From: an uncultured Flavobacteriales bacterium
GTDB taxonomy: Bacteria; Bacteroidota; Bacteroidia; Flavobacteriales; Crocinitomicaceae
Assembly (NCBI GenBank): GCA_946479125.1
Contig: CAMLET010000211.1
Location: 1-6,209 of the forward strand
DNA length: 6,209 nt
Direction: 5' to 3'
Part shown: positions 1 through 5,891 of the stretch, piece after piece
How the letters are laid out: every line of letters starts with the position of its first letter
Position numbering within the stretch: position 1 is the first letter of the stretch
Program-made: the position numbers and the translations under genes
The notes under the pieces: generated by a model
The model's input: only the letters and a program-made list of their open reading frames with translations
Told to the model about the DNA's origin: nothing
Databases searched by the model: none

Positions 1-544
1 ACAATTGTCAACAGAAGAAATTCAAATCAACATTGTACACAAAGGTGTTGGAGCGATTTCTGAGGCAGATATCAACTTGGCAGCAGCTTCTGAAGCAATC
101 GTTATCGGATTCCAGGTACGACCTTCAATTGCAGCACGTAAGTTAGCCGAAGCAGAACAAATCGATGTTCGTCTTTACTCTATCATCTACAAAGCTATCG
201 AGGAATTGAAAGCGGCGATGGAAGGAATGTTATCTCCGGATATCGAAGAAAAAGTGGTTGGTACAGCAGAAATCCGCGAAACATTCGACATCACGAAAGT
301 GGGTACAATTGCCGGATGTTACGTTATGGACGGAATTATCAAGCGTTCGTCTAAGATTCGTGTAATCCGCGACGGAATTGTAATTCACACAGGAGTTCTT
401 GGTTCATTGAAACGTTTCAAAGACGATGTGCGTGAAGTGAAAAACAATTACGAATGTGGGTTGAACATCGACAAATTCAACGATATCAAAATCGGCGATT
501 TAGTTGAAGCTTACGAAGAAGTAGAAGTTGCAAGAAAATTGTAA
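1..544 (+). CDS. infB: Translation initiation factor IF-2, C-terminal part (5' end outside window)
   Basis: IF-2 is the cytoplasmic GTPase that places initiator fMet-tRNA on the 30S subunit and promotes 50S joining. Only the last 180 or so residues are here; the first whole codon begins at base 2 and the frame is open to the window edge, so the TTG at 5 is an internal leucine and not a start. Landmarks match the IF-2 C-terminus: [16 protein letters not shown] and the following IGFQVRP belong to domain C1 (through about residue 75 of what is visible). [22 protein letters not shown] and [14 protein letters not shown] belong to C2, the beta-barrel that binds the formylmethionyl end of the tRNA. 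The G domain lies upstream and cannot be checked. The gene ends in TAA and is followed after about 20 bases by a strong terminator, so it is the last gene of its transcript. The family assignment is very secure. Confidence 0.97.
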   Translation, partial: QLSTEEIQINIVHKGVGAISEADINLAAASEAIVIGFQVRPSIAARKLAEAEQIDVRLYSIIYKAIEELKAAMEGMLSPDIEEKVVGTAEIRETFDITKVGTIAGCYVMDGIIKRSSKIRVIRDGIVIHTGVLGSLKRFKDDVREVKNNYECGLNIDKFNDIKIGDLVEAYEEVEVARKL

Positions 545-563
545 TTTCCTCTAAATAACTTGG

Positions 564-590
564 AAAGGCTCGTCTATGACGGGCCTTTTT
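564..590 (+). terminator. Rho-independent terminator of infB
   Basis: The arm AAAGGCTCGTC (564-574) pairs with GACGGGCCTTT (578-588) over 11 pairs, one of them a G-T wobble, around a TAT loop. The right arm runs into TTTTTGTTTT, giving the U-tract for plus-strand transcripts. Read from the minus strand the same stem is followed by CC and a mixed sequence, not a T-run. It would therefore be a poor terminator for the converging protease gene, although it may still help. Confidence 0.93.
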
Positions 591-591
591 G

Positions 592-679
592 TTTTCCCGT
601 AGATGCACAGATTAGTTCGGCAAACACACTCGCTAAATGGCGTCAGGTGAGTACCATGAAAATCTGTAGGAAATGAAAA
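592..679. repeat. Possible small intergenic element with imperfect inverted ends
   Basis: The left end (592-613, TTTTCCCGTAGATGCACAGATT) and the reverse complement of the right end (TTTTCATTTCCTACAGATT, from 660-679) resemble each other. The inner seven bases ACAGATT (607-613) / AATCTGT (661-667) match perfectly. The 47-base centre has no long reading frame and holds only short self-complementary bits such as CGC-TAAATG-GCG. It lies between two converging genes, where non-coding repeats often accumulate. With a single copy visible, repeat status is inference; it could be chance or part of the protease mRNA 3' end. Confidence 0.22.
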
Positions 680-690
680 ATGACTCTTTC

Positions 691-2898
691 TTATTCAATC
701 ACCACCAATTCTATCCTATTCAAATGTGTTTCGTCATTGTAGATGTGCATCAGGTAAACACCAGCTGCCAAACTTTCACGTTTGAGTAAAAACTCATTCC
801 CATTAACGCTTTCCTTTCGAATCGTTTTACCAGTTGGCTCCAAAATCTCGATCCAAGTATACTGCTGTGGTTGAGAAAATTGAACTTTCAGATTTTGTGA
901 GAACGGATTTGGGAACAAGTTGATCTCCGTTTCTTTTAATTCATCCACAGAAAGATTGGTAATGCAAATGGTATCTGTGGTCAGCGCAATGCAGGTGAGA
1001 CACATACTCCAATAACATCCGTTTTGAGTAACTACCAATGCGCTATCGTTTCCAGTGCTTAACTGAACTCCATCTCTAAACCAAAGGTTTGTTGGACAGT
1101 CATAACTGGTTCTTAATGTTGTTCCGTCAAAACTCAATGAAATGGGTTCTGGCTCCTCAACAAAATAGTGAATGGTGTCGCTACTCGTCATACAACCAAT
1201 GGGATCTACATTGTCTTCCACCCAAACATCGTGATGCCCAGGTGCTCCATAAGTACTCAATACTGTCTGATTAGCTGATAACCAGCTGCCATTATGGTAC
1301 CAGGTATTTGTTGCAGGAAACCAATACGGAATCGGATACCATCTTAAAATCACCATTTCAGCGCAATCCATTGTATCAGAACCCGTTTGGAATTCCAAAT
1401 CAATTCGCGGATTTACGCCAATTTTAAACGTCTGGCACGAGTGTAAAACATCACCAGTAGGAGTTGTTACCGTTAATGAAATTTCAGTTGTAGTATCAAT
1501 GGTGAATGTATAGCTTGAATTGGTAGAGCCATTGCTCCATAAATAACTGCTCATTCCGGGAATTCCGTTCATTGTAATTTGAGAACCAATACACGCATAT
1601 GGTATTTGCTTAATCGGATCAATTGTGGTTCCAACATTTCCCGTGATCGGGTAATAAGATGTTGGTGCCACGAATACATTAATGGTTTGGGTCAACGTAT
1701 CTGAACCTCCATACCCGCTTACATACAACTTAACAGAATAATATCCAGTACTAGAAAAGTAGTGTGTCACATCATGGCCTACCGTATCGATGGTTCCGTT
1801 ATTATCAAAATCCCAAGCAGAATACAGCACATTCGTACCAGTTGAATGAAATCCATATTTTCCAGTTCCTTTACAGAACGATGAATCAACTGTAAATGCC
1901 GCAACAGGAATAGCTCCGCCCGGATGCATGCCGCAACCGTTGGATTGTAGTAAAGTGGGGCGTAAGAGTGTTAAGGTGGCGTTCATTCGATCAACTTGTC
2001 CTTGTGTAAAGGATAAAGGACAGGAAGTGTAATCCATGTAATTGGGTAATTCATTCACGTCTCCAAAAAACGGATTGAATCCAGAAGTGTCGCTCATTTC
2101 TGTTGCACAGGAATTTACCTGGCATTGGTTGTAATCATTTGACATATCTGGAGGAGTATCGCAGACATAATCTCCGTTCAGCAAACAATTAAAATTGGTA
2201 CATGAATTTGTGAAGGTATGATACAGATTGAGATAATGTCCCACCTCGTGAGCCAGCAAAGCGGAATTGGATGCAAAAGCTGTATACCGTCCAACGATTC
2301 CATCAACTTCAGCAGGAGTTCCCGGAAAAGAACCATAACCACCTACACCCCACGGATTTTCGAAAGGATTAGTAGCAATGTTTCCAACCGTCCATACATT
2401 CAGATACAGAAGTGGATTCCACCTATTTTGTGTTTTGAAGGTTAAATCCTGGATATAATTGTAATAATTGAGTGTCAGAATCGAAGAATAATCATGAGTA
2501 ATTCCGGTTGTGGGATTTCCCCATGGGTCAACTGATGCCAAACAAAACTGAATGTTTACGGCATGACCTGTAGCATCATAAAATTGTCCTGAATTCTGAA
2601 ATCGCTGATTCAATTCATCTACTGCCTGAATCACCGTTGCATCCGAAATGTTTTCAGGTCCATTTTGATGCATGATGTGAAAGACTATGGGAATCGTATA
2701 AATTGTTTTCTCCTGCTGATTCGTTGAATGATCTGTCAAAAAATGGTACAGTAACTGATCATTCTGATTTTGCTTTTCAAGGGATTCAGGAAATCGATTG
2801 ATTAAGAGCTGTTGCATTTCATCGCTTCCGCAACTTTCCGTTTGGGCAAAAGAATGGCTGAGGAGAAAAAATGAGAGTAGTAGTGTAAGTGTTTTCAT
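691..2898 (-). CDS. Secreted M43-type zinc metalloprotease with PKD domain and T9SS sorting domain
   Basis: A 735-residue secreted protease, predicted to cross the inner membrane by Sec and the outer membrane by type IX secretion. MKTLTLLLSFFLLSHSFAQ is a signal peptide with likely cleavage after SFA (residue 18). The metzincin zinc motif HEVGHYLNLYH is at 217-227, followed by GDYVCDTPPD (242-251), typical of M43 (pappalysin/cytophagalysin) enzymes, and a Met-turn NYMDY (286-290). A PKD domain spans about 329-411 (WDFDNNG, then HYFSSTGYYSVKLYV). A cysteine-containing region of beta-sandwich character follows, and the last 75 residues (from INLFPNPF, with AAGVYLMHI near the end) are a type A T9SS C-terminal domain, normally removed at the cell surface. 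The start at 2898 is preferred over the longer ATG at 2946. The upstream 16 residues would bury the signal peptide, and a good -7 element (2923-2930) would start the transcript after the longer ATG. Oddity: the usual Gly in HExxHxxGxxH is Asn. The substrate is unknown. Confidence 0.93.
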   Translation of the reverse strand: MKTLTLLLSFFLLSHSFAQTESCGSDEMQQLLINRFPESLEKQNQNDQLLYHFLTDHSTNQQEKTIYTIPIVFHIMHQNGPENISDATVIQAVDELNQRFQNSGQFYDATGHAVNIQFCLASVDPWGNPTTGITHDYSSILTLNYYNYIQDLTFKTQNRWNPLLYLNVWTVGNIATNPFENPWGVGGYGSFPGTPAEVDGIVGRYTAFASNSALLAHEVGHYLNLYHTFTNSCTNFNCLLNGDYVCDTPPDMSNDYNQCQVNSCATEMSDTSGFNPFFGDVNELPNYMDYTSCPLSFTQGQVDRMNATLTLLRPTLLQSNGCGMHPGGAIPVAAFTVDSSFCKGTGKYGFHSTGTNVLYSAWDFDNNGTIDTVGHDVTHYFSSTGYYSVKLYVSGYGGSDTLTQTINVFVAPTSYYPITGNVGTTIDPIKQIPYACIGSQITMNGIPGMSSYLWSNGSTNSSYTFTIDTTTEISLTVTTPTGDVLHSCQTFKIGVNPRIDLEFQTGSDTMDCAEMVILRWYPIPYWFPATNTWYHNGSWLSANQTVLSTYGAPGHHDVWVEDNVDPIGCMTSSDTIHYFVEEPEPISLSFDGTTLRTSYDCPTNLWFRDGVQLSTGNDSALVVTQNGCYWSMCLTCIALTTDTICITNLSVDELKETEINLFPNPFSQNLKVQFSQPQQYTWIEILEPTGKTIRKESVNGNEFLLKRESLAAGVYLMHIYNDETHLNRIELVVIE

Positions 2899-2922
2899 AA
2901 TTGGGGTTTCAAGTGCTAGACT

Positions 2923-2930
2923 CAAAATTA
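2923..2930 (-). promoter_or_regulatory. Candidate Bacteroidota -7 promoter element for the protease gene
   Basis: Read on the minus strand this is TAATTTTG, an exact fit to the Bacteroidota -7 consensus TAnnTTTG. It lies 24 bases before the ATG at 2898, predicting a leader of roughly 15-20 bases. No TTG is found at the usual spacing for the -33 element, which lowers confidence. Confidence 0.45.
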
Positions 2931-2947
2931 GAATCAGTGGTTGCATT

Positions 2948-2961
2948 CTTTAAATTTAAAG
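2948..2961. promoter_or_regulatory. 14-base perfect palindrome in the divergent promoter region
   Basis: CTTTAAATTTAAAG is a perfect inverted repeat with no spacer, between the divergent protease (minus) and DUF1905/OmdA (plus) genes. It lies just upstream of the candidate protease -7 element, where an operator could sit. The composition is almost all A/T, so chance occurrence is quite possible. No regulator is encoded next to it. Confidence 0.2.
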
Positions 2962-3020
2962 CTCACAATTGATGAAGTGTCATTGCCTTTTTTGTAATTT
3001 CAATTTCGAATAGAATTGTC

Positions 3021-3503
3021 ATGTATCACTTCGAAGCAGAATTGGAAATTATCGGAATCAATCCATTCGTATTTGTGCCGGAAGAAATTCTGGAGGCATT
3101 GATCCTGAAAGCTGGAAAACATTCCGGTAAAATTCCAATCTGCGGTGAATTGAATGGCTTACCGTACACACAGACTTTAGTTAAATACCAGGGATTCTGG
3201 AGATTATACGTGAACACCACCATGCTCAAGAATTCTCCGAAACACATTGGTGAAACTGTTGACATTACAGTTGATTTCGATCCGATTTCACGAGAAGAAA
3301 CTCCACATCCTGATCTGGTTAAGGCTTTGGATAAAAATCCGGAGCAGAAAGCATTGTTTGATAGTTTACCACCTTCCCGACGAAAAGAAATTGTTCGTTA
3401 TATCGGAAGGATCAAGTCGGACGAGATCAGAAACAAGAACATCGAAAAAGCAATCAATTTCCTGAAAGGAACAGAGCGTTTCATTGGGAGAGATAAGCCT
3501 TAA
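3021..3503 (+). CDS. DUF1905 / YdeI-OmpD-associated (OmdA) family protein
   Basis: A 160-residue protein without signal peptide or membrane segment, presumably cytoplasmic. Residues 3-85 look like a DUF1905 domain, a small beta-barrel-like fold: NPFVFVPEEIL, GKIPICGELNG, YTQTLVKYQGFWRLYVN, LKNSPKHIGETVDITVDFDP. Residues 100-155 match the YdeI/OmdA (bacteriocin-protection) helical domain, with PPSRRKEIVRYIGRIKSDE, NIEKAINFLKG and the terminal GRDKP typical of Bacteroidota members. Length and domain order are as expected. The biochemical role is not established; the name comes from Salmonella/E. coli YdeI, which was linked to antimicrobial-peptide resistance and an outer-membrane porin, and that should not be carried over directly. 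The ATG at 3021 is well placed, 123 bases from the divergent protease start, and no Shine-Dalgarno is seen. It appears monocistronic, with 132 bases to the next gene. Confidence 0.88.
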   Translation: MYHFEAELEIIGINPFVFVPEEILEALILKAGKHSGKIPICGELNGLPYTQTLVKYQGFWRLYVNTTMLKNSPKHIGETVDITVDFDPISREETPHPDLVKALDKNPEQKALFDSLPPSRRKEIVRYIGRIKSDEIRNKNIEKAINFLKGTERFIGRDKP

Positions 3504-3508
3504 TTCCC

Positions 3509-3536
3509 TTGAATCACACAGTGTTTTCATACTTTG
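3509..3536 (+). promoter_or_regulatory. Weak candidate promoter upstream of the LETM1-related gene
   Basis: TTG at 3509-3511 is followed after 17 bases by ATACTTTG (3529-3536), which keeps the TTTG half of the -7 consensus TAnnTTTG but not its TA. This is 100 bases before the ATG at 3636. A second possibility is TAACTTTC at 3600-3607, seven of eight bases correct but without a spaced TTG. Neither is convincing on its own. Confidence 0.2.
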
Positions 3537-3635
3537 CGCTCTTCTTTCTTTGCATTCAAATCTAACACGCCATCTATTATTCCCTCTTGATCTTAACTTT
3601 AACTTTCGTAAGCACGTTTTCACTAATTTTACTTC

Positions 3636-4883
3636 ATGATTTCCCCAGGTTCGAAAGGATGGATTGCCAAACACCTTCAACTCGTTGACTCGGGTGAAAT
3701 TTCGCTTGAACTTCCGTCACACCCTGGAATTCAGGACGACGCTTTTCTTCATCATTATCTGACCAGAACGGGAATTGTTTACGGTCATCCCAACGAACTT
3801 CTTTTTGGAAACGAATTGGACAGATCCAAATGGACTTCCGACGAAACCCTTACCGTCCTTCTTTTCGAAGCCTTATTGTTTGTTTATCTGCAGCACAACG
3901 ACGAAAAATTCTCTGAAGAAGAGTTCCTCAAAGCGATTGAGCAATTCTACAAAAAACACAGAGTTCAGTCGCTGGGTGCGTTTTTGGGTTATCTTTTCAA
4001 GGAAAGTAAGGCAGAAAAACTGGAACGCGTACTCCACAAACGCTGCGATGTTCAACGACATTTATCCAGTACAAAATCGTGGTTGACTTATTTCAACAAC
4101 GCCTTCATTTACCTTGATATTCTGCTTTTCGATGATTTTCTGGTAAACAATTCGAAGAATACACTCGATTACCAGCAATTGGCACTGCTTTCATTGGCGA
4201 TCATTACACTTTCAGCTTACTCTGATGGAACTGTAGAAGAAAGTGAAAAAGCACTTTTCGATACTTTCCTACTTTCAGCCGATTTGGATATGGAAGAACG
4301 TGAATTGGCAAAACTTCGTTTCAAGAACGGAACTTCACTCAATGAATTGGAACCCGAATTGAAAGGTGGTTGGAATGTAAAACGTTTTCTACTTGATGTT
4401 TCCGCGTTGACTGTTTTCTGTAACCACGAATCACTTGATGACGAACGAAATTTCCTTGTCGATTTGGGTGAATGGCTTTCATTAGGTGATTCTGACGTGG
4501 AACAGGCGATCATGTTGGCCCAGCACTTTGTGTTGGAAAACCAGAACAACATTTCTTACCTGAAAGATGCCGGTTCGGTAGAAAACATGATGAACAGTGT
4601 GTCTAAACGCTGGATCAAGATCTTAGGTCGAAACAAAGACAAACTTGCCGTTGAGTTGAAACAAAGTAAGGAATTGGTTTCTCTGATTCGTAAATCTACA
4701 AGCACTGAACTTTCCAAAGAAGAAAAGGAAAAAGTAAAAACACAATTCATGGATATCGCAAAATCGATGCCGGCTTTGGCTATTTTCCTCTTACCTGGTG
4801 GAGCACTTCTTCTTCCTATTGTATTAAAAGTGATTCCGAATTTGGTCCCAACAGCATTTAGAGAGAACGAATTGGAGGAATAA
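3636..4883 (+). CDS. LETM1-related (biofilm-associated type) protein with TerB-like helical modules
   Basis: A 415-residue, mostly helical protein of the LETM1-related group common in flavobacteria, named in some annotation systems as LETM1-related biofilm-associated protein. The C-terminus (about 365-408) carries the LETM1-like signature: FMDIAKSMPALAIFLLPGGALLLPIVLKVIPNLVPTAF compares with the helix and P-N-L-P-T-F ending after the transmembrane segment of mitochondrial LETM1. Here it supplies the only hydrophobic stretch (about 379-402), so membrane attachment is possible but uncertain. The middle holds two similar helical blocks, about 181-230 (LALLSLAIITLSAYSDG, then EESEKALFDTFL) and 250-298 (FLLDVSALTVFCNHES, then DDERNFLVDLGEWL), resembling TerB-type tellurite-resistance folds. 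A less clear third copy is at 71-105. There is no signal peptide. LETM1 is tied to mitochondrial cation/proton exchange, but this bacterial group lacks a proven activity. It is a separate unit, 132 bases after OmdA and 209 before the MlaE gene. The family call is good; the function is open. Confidence 0.82.
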   Translation: MISPGSKGWIAKHLQLVDSGEISLELPSHPGIQDDAFLHHYLTRTGIVYGHPNELLFGNELDRSKWTSDETLTVLLFEALLFVYLQHNDEKFSEEEFLKAIEQFYKKHRVQSLGAFLGYLFKESKAEKLERVLHKRCDVQRHLSSTKSWLTYFNNAFIYLDILLFDDFLVNNSKNTLDYQQLALLSLAIITLSAYSDGTVEESEKALFDTFLLSADLDMEERELAKLRFKNGTSLNELEPELKGGWNVKRFLLDVSALTVFCNHESLDDERNFLVDLGEWLSLGDSDVEQAIMLAQHFVLENQNNISYLKDAGSVENMMNSVSKRWIKILGRNKDKLAVELKQSKELVSLIRKSTSTELSKEEKEKVKTQFMDIAKSMPALAIFLLPGGALLLPIVLKVIPNLVPTAFRENELEE

Positions 4884-4909
4884 ACTGTTTTAAAAAGTTA
4901 AAATGGTTT

Positions 4910-5078
4910 TCAAATCACCGTTTGAAACTTCATTGGTATTTCCACTCTAACACCAGCAAAAATGTAGTTTTCAGATTATTTCACCTTTCTCAAAAATGGC
5001 AATTGTGTAACCCAATCCAAAAATTATGTAAGAAATTTCTTGCTCAACTTCCTCATCTTCACAGAAACTGGTGTTCAT
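4910..5078 (-). pseudogene. Possible short or frame-shifted minus-strand reading frame in the 4884-5092 gap
   Basis: The 209-base gap holds an ATG-started minus-strand frame, 5078 down to 4971, of 35 residues (MNTSFCEDEEVEQEISYI, then IFGLGYTIAIFEKGEII). Right after its stop, the neighbouring frame is open from 4975 to its stop at 4910 (SENYIFAGVRVEIPMKFQ, then TVI), in similar alternating hydrophobic style. One small indel near 4972-4980 would join the two into about 57 residues. The first frame is also open upstream of its ATG to 5120, overlapping the start of the MlaE-type gene. I recognise no family. It may be a decayed gene fragment, a real microprotein, or chance. The rest of the gap shows a weak AT-rich stem (4908-4927) and a palindrome AAGAAATTTCTT (5030-5041). 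Confidence 0.25.
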
Positions 5079-5092
5079 TAAAATGTTGAATT

Positions 5093-5884
5093 TTGAGAAA
5101 GTCTCGTCGGAAATATGTATTCACAAAGGGAATAGACCAGTATTTTCTGGACGTTCATAAAGCGTGTCTGTTTGTAGCGCGATTTTTCAAGGAGGCTTTT
5201 CGCTCACCTTTTCATTGGCGCGAAATCATCAATCAATGCTACGAGCTGGGCTTAAAGTCCTTGCCGTTAATCACATTAACCGGCTTTATTACCGGAATCG
5301 TATTTACAAAACAATCCCGTCCATCATTAGCAGAATTTGGTGCTACTTCCTGGCTTCCATCGCTCATTTCAATTGCAATTGTGCGTGCCCTGGCTTCACT
5401 GGTTACAGCACTGATCTGCGCCGGAAAAGTTGGTTCGAGCATTGGAGCAGAATTGGGTTCTATGCGCGTAACAGAGCAAATAGACGCCATGGAAGTTTCA
5501 GCGATTAATCCATTCAAATATCTGGTAACAACAAGAGTTATTGCATGTACGCTAACTGTTCCCGTTTTGGGATTGTACTGTGGATTCGTGGCACTTCTCG
5601 GATCTTATTTTAGTGTTCATGCCAACGAAGCTGTGAGTATGACAACCTTCATCAATAATGGGTTTTCAACCATCACGTTTCTTGATATATTCTCTTCTGT
5701 TTTTAAGTCAACCGTGTTTGGTTTTACAATTGGAATGATTGGCTGTTACAAAGGCTACAATGCGGTTCAGGGAACTTATGGAGTTGGTCGGGCAGCGAAC
5801 CAGGCGGTTGTTTTGGCCATGTTCCTGGTGTTTATTGAAGAAGTGGTGATTGTACAAATGGCGAATTGGATTCGTTACTATTAA
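5093..5884 (+). CDS. mlaE: MlaE-family lipid ABC transporter permease (TTG start)
   Basis: The inner-membrane permease of an MCE/Mla-type lipid transporter, expected to dimerise, bind two MlaF-type ATPases and pass lipids to or from a periplasmic MCE protein. Of 263 residues, the first 50 are basic and amphipathic, then come hydrophobic segments near 55-72, 87-110, 148-173, 200-217 and 236-258. Family hallmarks are ELGSMRVTEQIDAMEVSAINP (120-140), the coupling region contacting the ATPase, and GCYKGYNAVQGTYGVGRAAN (217-236). Length is normal. Two oddities stand out. The conserved segment that usually reads RE-(L/I)-GPV is RALASLV (98-104), losing the acidic residue, the glycine and the proline. 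No in-frame ATG exists before Met124, and the frame is closed by TGA at 5087-5089, so TTG at 5093 is the best start. An ATG at 5083 is in another frame and would fit only if there were a one-base indel. The next gene starts 7 bases after the stop. Confidence 0.9.
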   Translation: MRKSRRKYVFTKGIDQYFLDVHKACLFVARFFKEAFRSPFHWREIINQCYELGLKSLPLITLTGFITGIVFTKQSRPSLAEFGATSWLPSLISIAIVRALASLVTALICAGKVGSSIGAELGSMRVTEQIDAMEVSAINPFKYLVTTRVIACTLTVPVLGLYCGFVALLGSYFSVHANEAVSMTTFINNGFSTITFLDIFSSVFKSTVFGFTIGMIGCYKGYNAVQGTYGVGRAANQAVVLAMFLVFIEEVVIVQMANWIRYY

Positions 5885-5891
5885 CTGGAAA

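Noticed and set aside
2218..2445. Plus-strand frame of 75 codons antisense to the protease catalytic domain
   Set aside because: The minus strand here encodes the conserved zinc motif and flanking M43 residues; the plus frame has no family character.
2899..2946. 16-residue N-terminal extension of the protease from ATG 2946
   Set aside because: It would put a second hydrophobic stretch before a complete signal peptide, and the best promoter element lies downstream of that ATG.
3366..3680. Minus-strand frame of 104 codons
   Set aside because: It lies antisense to the end of the OmdA-type gene and the start of the LETM1-related gene, which both have clear family matches. Its translation is rich in Arg, Cys and Ser without domain character.
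4217..4552. Minus-strand frame of 111 codons inside the LETM1-related gene
   Set aside because: Serine-rich shadow of the plus-strand gene, with no recognisable motif.
4908..4927. Stem TTTCAAA / TTTGAAA with a 6-base loop after the LETM1-related gene, considered as a terminator
   Set aside because: Only seven mostly A-T pairs and no T-run after it. It is too weak to call.
5030..5041. Palindrome AAGAAATTTCTT upstream of mlaE, considered as an operator
   Set aside because: Short and A/T-rich, with no nearby promoter that fits the consensus; it could easily be chance.
5164..5517. Plus- and minus-strand frames of 114 and 92 codons over the mlaE gene
   Set aside because: Both overlap well-conserved MlaE-family motifs in the true frame and look like shadows.
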